Shown: piece by piece, positions 24,701 to 37,250 of the stretch
How positions within the stretch are numbered: position 1 is the stretch's first letter
Layout: each line of letters starts with the position of its first letter
From: Verrucomicrobiota bacterium
GTDB lineage: Bacteria > Verrucomicrobiota > Verrucomicrobiia > Opitutales > Oceanipulchritudinaceae
NCBI GenBank assembly: GCA_021208135.1
Contig: JAJOKB010000111.1
Span: forward strand, 1-64,000
Direction of reading: 5' to 3'
DNA length: 64,000 nucleotides
Notes under the pieces: model-generated
What the model was told of the DNA's origin: nothing
Database searches by the model: none
What the model saw: only the letters and a program-made list of their open reading frames with translations
Position numbers and translations under genes: made by a program

Positions 24701-27700
24701 CGGCTTCTCCATTGCCTCGGCCAGCATCGGCAGTGTGGACGGTCAGACTGTTGCGATCGGCGACTTCCTGACTTTTGAAGGTGCACGCATCGAGGTTACC
24801 AACTTTGCATTCGACTTCACTGACGGCAGCTTCAGTGGCGCGGTAGTGCTGACAGTGGCTAGTTTAGAACTGTTCCCTGGCAGCAACTTTATCCAAGTTA
24901 CCACTTCGGGGCTCAGTATTGGTTTTGATTTTGAAGAAGGACGGAACGGTAGTTTGGAAATCTCAGTGGATGTGTTTGTGTTGTCCATTGGGGAAGCTAT
25001 CCGACTGGAAACCGAAAATGTTTCCATTACCCCAGGATCAGACGTCCTCACCACAATCGGCAGTGCCACAGTGACATCTCCGGCGCTTGAAGGATTGGCA
25101 TCGGCTACATTGGAAGATCTGGAAGTCAGGACAACCGGATTCTCTCTAGGCAGTTTTAATATTGGTACTCAAGGTGGACAGGATATTTCGTTGTCAGATT
25201 TTGTCACTATTGCGGGAGTGAGTATCGCAATCTCTAACTTCAGCTACACCTTTGCTGGAGACGAAGTTTCCGGCACGATAGCAGTTGTTGTCGACAACAT
25301 CCTGTTTTTCCCGGGCTCGGATGTCATTCAGTCGGAAATGTCCGGTATCACTGCTGAATTTGATTTTAGTCCAACTGGTCTTGGCAATCTGAATATCTCT
25401 GTAGGATCATTCAGCTTGTTGATTGGAAATGCGCTCGCAATTAACGCCGATGGGGTCGTGATCAGGCCCGGCGCGCAAGTGATTGCCCAAATCCAGACCG
25501 GAAGTGTGTCAGCGCCAGAATTCTCAGCGCTGCCCAGTGTTAATCTGGAAGTCCTTGAAATCACCCGCACTGGGGTTTACTTTGGACAGTTTTGTCATTC
25601 AAGCGGGTGATCCAGAGACCGAATTCAATTTGGGCAGTGTATTTACTCTTCGAGGGATCTCCATTGGTGCTCAAAATGTAGCTTATGACGCGACCACAGA
25701 CGAAGTGCAGGGAACAATCTCCTTTAGCGCAGCATTCGCGGAGTTACTTCCTGGAAACACCACCTTTACAACTACTGTAACCGGGCTTAGTGGCCAATAT
25801 GATTTTGATAGTGCGACCCAGAGGGGTGAGTTGGTTTTGAGTGTGGATACCCTGGTCGTGGCTTTCAGTGACTTGTTGCGCATCGAAGGTGAAAATATCT
25901 CCGTAACTCCAGATCGTGCGGTGATAGTTGAGGTGGGTTCATTATCAGCTACCGTTCCCGCGCTGAATGCAGGAGCCACCGTTACCGGACTGCGCATTAC
26001 CTCCACCGGGAACTTCACAGTCACCAGTATCAGCGTTGAAACTGAAGGATTGGCGGAGACCATCGGTATTGGCAGTTTCCTCCCCTTCGATATCAATACC
26101 ATCCAGGTTGTATTTCCAGATGCTGACGGGGATGGTCGATTCTCGTTGGATACATTTGAATTGGGTGTTACCGGATCGTTCAATTTCGATAATTTCGGCA
26201 GCTTGCCATTTACGCCCATTATTCAAATCGGGAGCGACAGTTTTGCCGACAACAGTAACACCTTTAGTTTCACTTTAACCGTGAGCGATGGTGCTATTGC
26301 ACCCAAAGACCTTGGTCCGATCCAGATTGGATTCAGCGATTTAAATATTGCTGATACAGTTATTTTTGGTGGCACGATCATTTTGGGTGGTTATCAGGAT
26401 GGACAGTGGGTACCTACTTTTGGCGGTACGATTAGTCTGCAAACAGGCGGCAAAATTTCGAATTTCTCCGGTGAAGTAAATGTGGCAGTGATTGGATCCT
26501 TTGATCCTGAGAACGGTATTCTGGATATCAGTGCTAATTTGACAGTGAGTTTCGAGTTTCAGGATCTCATTACGGTGACAGATGCCCAACTCGGATTAAA
26601 TCTCACAATTTCTGCTGACGGCGACTTCATTTTCAATGTCCAGCGATTGGAGCTTGAGTCAGCGAGTATCGGATTGATTCGCTTCACTATCGGCAACATC
26701 GTGACCCTTGAGGCCACTGATGCGGTACTTAACTTCAACCCTGGTCCTGGCCAAAACATTGCTGAAATCGGTTCTTTGACAGTAACGTTGGATGGTCTGG
26801 GTGGTATCTCTGGCAGTGCGCAGAACTTTGGTATCAGTGCGGACGTCAAATGATTGCATTGCCCGGATTTGGTGTAAGTCTGAGTGTGGGTAGCTCCGGT
26901 GAGTTGATGTGGCCAGAGTGGCTGCCGATCAGCATTGATTCGTTGGCATTGGTGTGGAATGACTTTAACACGGATCGACTCGATTTCCGCATTATCCTGT
27001 CCGCATCGGTATCCAGTCTGAACGCGCTGCCAATTAATGTCGAAGGCGTTATTCAAGATGTGGTCATTGACATCGGACTTCTCCGTCAGGGATTGTTCCC
27101 AATAGTAGATATTGGTACTGTTGCTATCAGCGTTTCGGGCAATTTGTTGGGTGGGGAGGCCAGCGGTGCGTTGGTTCTGGGAATAGTGCGCTTTGATGCT
27201 GACGGAAATCGGGTTGAAGCAGGCTCTGAGACCCCGGTCGTTGGTCGCGTCTTATATGGTGCCATTCAGGCAGGATTCAGTTTCGCAGGATTGGCGGGCT
27301 TCCAAATTCGGATCGGCATTAGCGAACTCGGGCCTCTCCAAGTATATCTGAATGCCGACATTCCGATCTTGCTTGAGCCCATCACCGGTTTGTCGATCGG
27401 TAACTTCCGCGCTGGGGTAACTTTCAATTCTGTTCTTCCATCCATCGATGATCCGTTTGACCTTCGTCAAGGCGTCTTCAGTCCCATGGGGGATATTTCA
27501 TTGCCTGACTGGATAGCGTTGTTGGAGGAAAGCGTCGTTAATCAGTATAATAGTCCTGTCGCCGGTGATTTCTGGGCAGTCTTCACCCAGCCGATGCGCA
27601 TTGAAGGCGGCGCAAGCCTGTTCTCACTTTATACCTCCCAATTGGTTTTCAGGGCAGACATTGATATCATTCTCTCTACCGACGGCAAATTCCTGATTAA

Positions 27701-30700
27701 TGCACGCGGTGTATTTGCTGATAACCTTTCCCTGGGCTTCAAATTATACGCTGATTTATCACGTATTGCTGACGGCAGTGGCACCATCCTTTTCCTGGCT
27801 GATTTGCCAGCCGAGTTGCCCTTCATGACCATTTTCGGCGGACTGACGTTCGAGTTTTTCCGCGAGGATGGTCTGGAAGTGAATGAGACCAATCTCGCCG
27901 ATGGGTTCCGCATCCGCCTTAGCGGTGGGGTGATTTACAGCGCGGCATCTTTCCTTGATTTGACTATTTCTGGACATGTGGACATCGCCTTCACTCCAAC
28001 TTTGTTCTCCATTGATTTGGTGGGTAGTTTGAATGTTACCTATTTAGGTGATCTGATTGGCGTAGCTGGCATGTTCCGCATCGATACCAGCGGTGAAACG
28101 CCGCAGATCTGGGGCGTTCTTGCCATGCAGCCCAATTTTGAGATTTTGGAGCAACTCGGTTTGTACACCGAAGGATTGGCTGTCCTGCGTCTGAATGCTA
28201 CTGGCATTGAGCGTACCGAGACCCTCGACATCCCAGGCACTGGTGAGCGTACATTTGTCTTGCGCGCCGAAAGCTTCAGTCTGCTGGTGGAAGGTTTCCT
28301 CCGTTTTGAACTGATGGGAGAGGACTGGTTCCGCATGGATGGCACCTTTGCGATGGAAATCACACCGGAAGGGCTGGATGTGGTTGTGCAAGCGATGGTG
28401 CTTCTCGGACCTAGCAGTCCCGGTCAAACTCCATTCGTGACATTTGAGCTTGAAGGGTTCTTCGCTATTCGCGCCAGCGGTATGGCTGGCAAGTTTGAGA
28501 TCGCACTGGATACAGCATTTTCGCCTGAGGTTGGGATTACGCTGCGCGGGTCGGCCTTGATCATGTTCAATACGACATCCCAGACGGTGAGCTACGAGTT
28601 GCCGCAGGGGCTGGAAGGTGTCGAGGCAGGTGATCGCACCGTCATTATCCCTGGAGCTCCGCCTAATGGGCCGCCCGCCAATCAGCCCTATTTCCTGGTT
28701 GATGTCAGCGGTGAAATTGGACTGCTCGACATCCTGCAGATGGATGGCAGTTTCTATCTATTGTTGTCGCCATCCGTGATCGAGATGGAAGTAACCGCTA
28801 ACTTCGGATTGTCGATTGCCGGGGACGAACTTTACCGTTTCAGTGCTCTTGGAGCACTTCGCATCGACAGTCGTGGCGCTGCGGGTGTTCTGGATCTCGA
28901 ACTATTGGCAGGTAACGACTCCTTTGGGCTAAGTTTAGAAGCCGTATTCCGCCTGGAGTTTAATACCATGGCCAATGCCATAACGCTTGGCGGTATCGCA
29001 TTGCAGCCCGGATCCTATCTTGAAATCGTTGCTGATGGGAGTTTGACGATAGCAGGTCTGCGTATGGAAGGCAGCTTCTTCTTCCGTCAGGCAGCAGGTA
29101 CCATTACCATCATAGTATCGGCCACCACGCAGGTGAGTGTTTCAGGTAGTGTGTTATTCAGATTTAATGTCAGTGGTGGACTTAGTGTGAATACCGCTGG
29201 TGCAGCGGGCTTCCTTAATATGTCGATCACCGCAACACCAAGCTTCATGTCTTTGACAGGAACCGTGCAGTTGCAGGTGAATACCCGCGCATCATCGGTC
29301 ACGATTGGCAACCAAACCATTCCAGCGGGGCCCGGTTATCTCAGAATTTTAGTCTCCGGTAATTTGACCGTTCAAGGCGTTATCTTCAGCGGCAGCTTCA
29401 ATATGGAACTATCGCCTTCATTCCTTCGCCTGGAAATGAGTGCTGCTTTCGAGATCAGGGCCTCCGGCACCGTGATATTACGGTTCCAGGCAAGCGGTAA
29501 TCTATTCATTGATAATTTTGGGATAGCTGCGGTTATCAGTCTCGGTTCCCCTCTGGCCAACAATGCTGCCAGCCTTGGATTTAACCTTCCCAGTGCTGGC
29601 TTTACCCTGCAAATCAACACCAGGGCTACTGCTGTCAATCTCGGTGGTGTTTCATTGCCCGGTGGACCCTTTGTTCAACTGACCTTAAATGCCAGTATTT
29701 CAATCCTCGGCGTCAATTTTGCAGGGTCATTCCTGTTCCGTCAGCAAGGAGCCAATGTGACGATTGCCGCTCAGGCGACATTCACGTTGCAGTCAGGCGG
29801 AGTTACCTTCCTGACCTTCAATATTGATGGCGAATTGACTGTTAGTTCAGTTGGATTAAGAGCCGCGCTGGATGTCAGCCTGGCTTCGGGAGCACCGGGT
29901 ACTTTTGGTATCAGCGTTTCCGGTACTTTCCAATTGGTGATTAATACCTCCAATTCATTGGCAGTTGTTGGGGGTAGAATTGTGCCGGGTAATTATTTTG
30001 CAATTCTCGCCACTGGCAACCTCTCCATCGGCGGCTTCAGTTTCGTTTCCGGCAGCTTCAGTTTCGTAAAAGCCGGAAATCAGTATGACCTCAATATCAG
30101 TACACAACTGGTACTCTCCGTCAGTGGTACCAATCTCTTCCGTTTTAATGTCAATGCAGCGGTAAGAGTGGCCTCCAATGGGGTGGCTGGCAGCTTTGCA
30201 GTCTCCCTTGCTTCCCAAAACACCAGTGCCTATGGATTCCAGCTCAGCGCGAGTTTCCTCATGGAAATCAATACCACAGGCTCGCAGCAAAATATCGGCG
30301 GTACTATCGTTCAGGCTGGAAATTATACCCGAGTGATCGCCACAGGATTAATGACAGTAGCAGGTTCCACATCGATGGTTCGTTCACCTTTACAGCTACC
30401 ACAACCTCCGTAAGCTTTGCACTCAGCGGTCAACTACAACTGCGTGTAGCCAATACCATTATATTCCGCTTCAACGTCGGAGGAGCTGGATTCATTGGAC
30501 AGGAGGGAATAGCCACTCGTCTCAATGTTACGCTGGTTGCCGGGCCTAATAATTATTCCTTCTCGGGAACCTTTATATTCCAGTTTAATACCACCAATCA
30601 GGCGCGTGCCTTCGGCGGTGCGATCATTGCCGCCAATTCGGCACAACTGAGCGTTTCGGGCAATCTGACCATCGGCGGTTTCAGTCTGAATGGATCCTTT

Positions 30701-33700
30701 ACCATCACTGCCGGCAGCGGCCAATTCACGGTGGTAGCCTCAGCCAACATGTCTGTGTTTGGTGCCAATCTGAGTGTTTCCGGCAGCTTGGGGATTTTCA
30801 ATAATGGCATTGCCGCATCCCTGAACATCACCAGTAACCTGATCAATACCAGCTTTATCCGCATCAGTGGCGGCTTCAGTTTCCAGGTCAACACCACTAA
30901 TGTTAGCCGATTCGGTATAGCGGCCAACACTGTTCGCGTTGCGGTGACCAATGCCTCCATCACCCTGGCCGGTGTTAGTTTGAGCGGCAGTATATTCATC
31001 ACTTTCTCCAATACCGTTTTCACAATTGCCGTACCTGCCAATTCACCTCTAACGGTATCTCTGGGCAACTTCGCAACCGTCAGCGTGGCTGGTTCCATAT
31101 CCTCAAACGGACAATTTTCGCTCACCGGCACCGCGACATTGAACATTGGCAACACCAGCACTGCCCGTATCAACGGAGCTGCCCGTGTCACCATCTCCAA
31201 CAGTAATGTTTCCGGCAGCTTTAGCGGAGGGTTGTGGATCTTTGGTTCCAGAGTGGCTGATGCCAGCGCCTCGTTTAATCTGGCAGCTCAACAATTCACA
31301 TTTACCGCAAACGTAAGCTTTAATCTGCCTGCGGTCAGTGCTAGAGCAACGGGAGCGGTCAGCGTCTCAGTCAACAATAGCAGTGTAAATATCACCTTCA
31401 ATTTGTCGCTGCGCTTGTTCAACACCTTTAACGTCAACGTCAGTGGCTTCGTTAATTCCAACGGTACCTTCCGATTCGCAGGCAGTACCTCACTCAATAT
31501 TGGCAACAATAATTTGGGGGCCAATTTCACTGCCTCAGTAACGATCACCCACAATAGTTTCTCCATCAGTGCGTCGGGATCAGCTTGGGCTCAGTTCACC
31601 ATTTTTGGCATCAGTGTAGGGCCAACTGTCAGCTTCAGCGGTAGCATCAATTCCTCCGGACGCCTGGATATCTGGGTTGGGGCTTGCGTGAACGTACCTA
31701 TCCTGGGTCGTAAGTGTGCTGGTGTCACGGTGAAGGTTTCACTCAATAACGGGGTTAGCATCTGGCGTTCTGAAGTCGAAGGTGCCATGGTGTTCTTTGA
31801 TGCCAACAACAATGGCGTCTGGGATGAAGGTGAGCCTATTGGTGTAATGGATGAAGATGGATTGGTAACTTTCACCACATGGGATGAGTTACCTGAAGTT
31901 CCTGAGCGCGAATTGAGTCTGTTTGAACGCCTGGATGTCGACGGCGACGGCCTACTTACTTTCAACGAAAAGCCCTTGTATTTAGTTGGTGGGCGCAATT
32001 TGGAGACTGACGAAGACAACGATGAAGTGATCGCTCTTACCGATGCGCTCGTAGCCGGGTTCACTGGCTTTGCCGGAGCCACTGTATTTATCGATAAGAA
32101 CGGCAACGGACTCTTCGATGAAGGTGATGTTTACGTCACTACAGATGCCGAAGGTTTCTACGACCTGAGCGACGAGTTATTTGACCTCCCTGACGCCACG
32201 GGATCCAATGTCAGTCTTGGCAAGTTAGCGCAGTTTGATATCGACGGCAACGGTATCATTGATCCATCCGAAGGCATCCTGCGTTACACAGGCGGAGTTT
32301 CAGTTATCACTGGTGAAACCTTGAATGAGGTGCGCGCGCTCGAGTTTGCCGATTCATTGGGATTTGTTGAATTCTCCGGCGCACGGGTGTTTCTCGACGT
32401 CAATGGAAATGGTGTTTGGGACGATGATGAACCGTATGTCATTGCAGATGAGAACGGTTTCTACAACTTCATCGAAGAAGCCGGATTGGATCTGCAGCTC
32501 TTGCTAGGTTCATTGGCTCCATTTGATTTGAATGGCAATGGTATCATTGATCCGGATGAAGGCCAAATCATCGCCGTGGGTGGTATTCTGACCGATCCTG
32601 ACACTGGTGAAGTGCGCGCTGTGGATGCGGTGATTATCGACAATACGCTGATCACCGGAATTACTCCTCAGCAAGGTGCGACCATGGTCTTCTTCGATGC
32701 CAACTTCAACGGAGTTTGGGACGAAGGTGAGCCAGTTGCGGTTCTTGGCGAAGATGGCTTCTATACCTTTGTCGATCTTGAGGCTTCCGCAGTGCGTCCG
32801 ACCGGTGCACTGGCTGAGTTCGCCAGCCGCGAGGATGGGCGTTTATCCCACAGTGATGGAGTCTTCCGGTTCGTGGGCGGCTTTGACGCCACCACAGGAC
32901 AGCCACTGGCCGGTACAGTAGCGGTTACCGCTGAGGATTTTGGCAATGGTTTGTTGCGCTCCATCAACCCGCTTACGGATTTGCAGGCACGGTTGATGGA
33001 TATGGGGCTCGATAAGGATCAAGCAGAACTTGTTGTAATTATCGCTTTTGGTCTCCGCGCTTACACTGACATCGATTCGGTTTCACCGTCTGTAAAGGCT
33101 GAATTGGATCCCGATCATGTGGATGACCTGTTGGGTGTTGCGCTCAAAGTCGATGTGGTTGTAATGGCGGTGGAAGCCTTGCTTTTGGGCTATGAACCCG
33201 ATTTGGATACCTTTGTGCTTCGTCAGTCGGTGCTCCTCAGTATAGCCGAGATTGTCAAGGAATTGGATACCGACCTGGGATTGAATGAAATTTTAGCTGC
33301 TGGAGATCCTGACACCGGCGCGGTATTGGTATTCGATTTGGAATCTGAAGAGAACTTGAAGGCGATTGTGGAAGCAACGGCCGATCGCCTTGGGATCGTT
33401 CTGGATGCGGTGGTAGTAGAGGCTTTCCTGGCTGCTGTTTCTGATATTATCGAGGAAATTAAGCTCCGTATTGCCGACAATCTTTCCGATCCAGTCGCAG
33501 GTTTTGCAGTGGTCAAGAGCGTGGTGCTCGGTGCATTGTTGCCAATCACGACTTCCATTGCTTCCGGCCAACAGGACACGAGCGTTTTCGAAACCTTCCG
33601 CGGTGAGCAATTGCAGCAACGGTTGACTGGAGTACAGCTGACAGTAGATCCGCGCGGCCCGCAAATCACGCAGTTGAATGATGTGACTACCGCGCCCGGA

Positions 33701-34552
33701 GTATCCACTGCACTGACATTCAATGTGTCCGATCCCGATGATCTGGATAGATTCCTCCGGGTTACTGTTACCTCCTCAAATCCCGCGCTCATCGATCCAG
33801 ACGCAATTACCCTTGGTGGCGCGGACAGTGAACGCACCTTGCGTTTTGCCCCCGCATCCGACCGCAGTGGCACTGTGGTGTTGACCATCACAGTAACGGA
33901 CCGCGCTGGCCTCACCGCAACAGAGACTGTGGTGGTGACGGTGTTGCCCAGACTGTCTCTGGTTGGCGTAGAAGTCGTGCGCGATGCATTGGATAATGCC
34001 CGGGCCATCCGCTTTATCGTAGCCTTGGAAACACCATCGGATGAATTTGTCCGCGTACAATTTTCAACCAGGGATGATTCAGCCATCGGCGGTATCGCAT
34101 TCGTGCCAACCACCGGTATTCTGGAGTTTGCCCCCGGTGATACCATTCGTGCGGTAGAAGTGCCCCTCGTCACTGAACGCTTCAATGCCGCAGCCGAAAC
34201 CTTCCTTCTGGAACTCTTTAATGCTTCTGGCGCGGTCGTTGTCACCGCTTCCGCTACAGGAGAAATCCCGGTTCGCGCGCTATTTATCGGATTGCTTGAT
34301 GCCCGTTTCCTGGGTTTCTTCGCTCAATCCATCAGCGATACGGATACAGAGGATGATGCTGCCACGGTGCTGACGCAGTTGGTAAGCGATCTGAATGTGT
34401 TTGCCGATCGCGTGACTGCCGAAAGCGACAACAACCGCATGGTGGTGACTGGAGTTCTCGGAGCTGCCACCGGCGGGGGCAATAATCCAGCCGCAGCCTC
34501 AATTCATCAAGCCAAACAACCGCAAGCATTGAAAGGGATCCCAGTCCGCTGA
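18705..34552 (+). CDS. Giant repetitive surface/secreted protein with N-terminal LEPR-XLL motif (~5,280 aa after indel correction)
   Basis: HHAASLEMLEPRILLSAEPFGLAAGL at N-terminus; consecutive ORFs 18705-19577, 19450-20532, 20406-22151, 22169-22414, 22341-25610, 25483-26853, 26850-30413, 30731-34552 join by 1-nt corrections; Ca-binding-like repeats and Calx-beta-like module near C-terminus. Confidence 0.85.
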
Positions 34553-34603
34553 CCGGCGGTTGCCTTGAGCCAATACGAGCGATTGTTGTCGAGAGCTGTA
34601 TAG

Positions 34604-36337
34604 CTACCAGTTTTTCGCCAGTTGTAGAAAGTGCTGGGTAGAATCTTCCAGTCCGCCGTATCGGCAGCGATGAAGCCATTGTTTACGATGTTTGGCGATC
34701 ATTTCCGCCATGCGCACAGCCAAGGCTTTGCGCTCATCAATGGTAGGGCCGCTGCGCCGTAAAACCGCTCGATCTGCTGCAAAGAATGCCAGTTCGAGTG
34801 CCAGTGCACATTCTTGCCTTAAGTTCTGGTCCAGCTTTTCAGGCATGTTCTGCTGAAGCTGCTGCAACCGCTGGCGCACTTCCATCCATGCCGCGAGGTC
34901 GCCCTTGCCGGCAGGTTCATACAGATGAGCGTGCATTTCAACCCATAAAGCTGTGCTGTTATGAATCGTTTTGCCATCAGGAGGATGCCCGTTGAAATCC
35001 GGTCTCTCGCCGCGACAAATTTCCTTATCTGCCTCGCCAAGTGCTTCCAGCCATGCACCCAAAGCCTGGTCGCCAAAAATGTGCAGTCCGTTCGCAAGGC
35101 TATTGTATTGATTTGCGCCGCTCCAGGCCGCCATTGCCATATCGCCAATGGCAAATTGCGAGATCGGCCAAGGTTGACGATGACCGCCATCGCCCCAAAT
35201 CGTTCCCAGAAAACCTGTGGCAGCGCTTTCATTGGCAGCGTTATCCAGATTTCCCCGGCGGTTCCAAGTCCTCCCGGTGGAGCTGTTCCAACAGCTACTT
35301 CCAGGTGCCACCCACACCTCGCGTCCCGCGTTCACATGGGATTGTACTCGCGATGCAAAGGGTCTATTCGCTTCGTATTCCCAAACCAAAGCTACCAGAT
35401 CCACAGGTAAATTATCATCCTCGTTGGGATGCGGATCACACCAGAACTGCGCCCGCTTGCCCAAGTTTTTCACCAGTTGAACCACATGACCAACATGCTC
35501 GGAAAACACGGCGGCTTTTCCCCGCTGTGCGCAGATTTCACGGCTCCGACCGCGTCCCAAATCCCAAGGTTCATCGCAGCCGATATTCGCATAAGTGCCC
35601 GAACAATGGGGTAGCTGTTGCGCCAGCAAATCCTCGATCAGTTTAAGGCAGCGAGAATCCATCGGGCATAACGTATTGGGAGGCACATAAAATGAATCAT
35701 TGGCCATGATACCCGTATGGCGCTCGGCCAGATCGGCATAACGCGGATGTCTCAGCCAACGCTCAAAGTGTCCAAAACAATTTTGGTTGGCTGTGAGCGC
35801 TACTCCGTGCGCCCTGCAATAACCATTCAGGGCTGATAACTCCTCCATTGTGATGGGTGACGCAGCGCGCCAGACGTCTTCATGACCCGCATACGCCAGG
35901 CTGTGTTCCACGTACAACTGAAGGTGATTCATCTTCAATTGTTCGAGTAAATCCACCAACTCGAAAGGGTTTCCATACGAGGAATACGGTCGCGACTGAT
36001 GTCCAGCATGATCCCGCGGTGCGCGAACAGCGGTGCATCCTCAATGTCGAGTTCTGGAATGCGGTTTTTGCTTGCGCAATTGGTTCCAGGTGGCGCGCGC
36101 CCATCTGAGGCCAGTGTTGTGCCTCGCAATCAAACGCACTCCCTCACTTCGCACCTCCACCCGGTAAGCCTCGTCACCGGGATAATAGGGGCCTTCAGGA
36201 TTAAATATCTCTGCTACCGCAAGTGAAGCCGATGCGATTTGGTTTTCATAAAAGGTGACCTGCCGGGGTTTCGGTAGCAACAGAATCTCGTCCATGCGCC
36301 ACATTGATGGCGCATAAGCCTGCCTGCAGCAACGCAA
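34604..36337 (-). CDS. Glycoside hydrolase family 20-like (beta-N-acetylhexosaminidase-type) protein; frameshifts ~35900-36050
   Basis: RGIMLDISRDRIPRMETL, LLEQLKMNHLQLYVEHSLAYAGHEDVW, LTANQNCFGHFERWL, YANIGCDEPWDLG, FLGTIWGDGGHRQPW. Confidence 0.7.
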
Positions 36338-36368
36338 TTATGGGGTACAGAAGATCCTTTCCCGTACT

Positions 36369-37079
36369 TCACTCCACAGTGCGTACCCGACCCGAACCTG
36401 CAACCCGCACATCTGCCTCGGCCTGTCCGCTCTGCCGGATCACGCCGGATCCTGCAATCCTGCCGGTCAAGCTGTCCTTGGCGTGAACATTCATTGAACC
36501 GGAACCGGCGATATTCGCACTCACTTTACTCACCTCCAGGTCGGCTGCCAATATTCTTCCTGATCCAGAAATTTTGAATGTAGCGGAGTCAGTGGTTCCT
36601 GAGAGCGTTATTCTTCCCGAACCGGCGATATTGGCACTGGTTTTCTCTGACTCCAGTCTCGCTTCGATAGAGCCGGAACCCGCGACAGATAGGTCAACAC
36701 TCTTGGACGCTATTAAATCCGTTGCCACGAAGGTTCCGGACCCCGCCAAACTGACAGATTCCAGATTTGGCGAGGTAACCTTGATCTCAACCGGCGCATT
36801 ACCTCTGAAACTCCTGGTGGTATTCAATCTCAACGTACCCCGGCGAGTATCGACTGTGATCGCATTGATTTGGCTCTCATGTGTTGTTACTACCACCGTA
36901 TGGTCGGTTCCCTGAACCCATTCCACTCTCGCAGGCACTCCAATAGAAATGGACTCAAATGCTCCGGGATTGTGGGTTCTTTGCTCACTGGCGCCATAAA
37001 TGGAGGTTGCCGCTATGAGGCAGGTTAGCGCGCAGAAGAACATGGTTTGCGGCTTGATGGCTTGGGATATAATAGTCAT
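36369..37079 (-). CDS. DUF2807 / GIN-domain (auto-transporter adhesin head-like) secreted protein
   Basis: Signal peptide; FESISIGVPARVEWVQG, repeated (V/I)AGSG(S/R) beta-helix turns. Confidence 0.85.
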   Translation of the reverse strand: MTIISQAIKPQTMFFCALTCLIAATSIYGASEQRTHNPGAFESISIGVPARVEWVQGTDHTVVVTTHESQINAITVDTRRGTLRLNTTRSFRGNAPVEIKVTSPNLESVSLAGSGTFVATDLIASKSVDLSVAGSGSIEARLESEKTSANIAGSGRITLSGTTDSATFKISGSGRILAADLEVSKVSANIAGSGSMNVHAKDSLTGRIAGSGVIRQSGQAEADVRVAGSGRVRTVE

Positions 37080-37250
37080 AATGTGTCCTTGGTTTTGCAG
37101 TTACCTATCAGGGTTCGTGCCAATCAGTGCGGTGCAATTGTAAGGTGTTGTTTCGGAGGGGGTTATGATTGGATTAAATTTACAGACGTGGTTGGAGTAC
37201 CGGGAGGAGGGCGTTTATTGGTATGAATGACAGAAATTTGGCAAAATTTG

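Noticed and set aside
22341-31000. Protein-level tandem repeats considered as CRISPR or DNA-level satellite
   Set aside because: Repeats are degenerate at nucleotide level and in-frame protein domains, with no short identical direct repeats and spacers
18705-34552. Large antisense ORFs (e.g. 33223-34245 minus, 25683-26219 minus, 30598-31200 minus) as real genes
   Set aside because: Low-complexity compositional mirror of the sense coding frame of the giant protein; no family motifs
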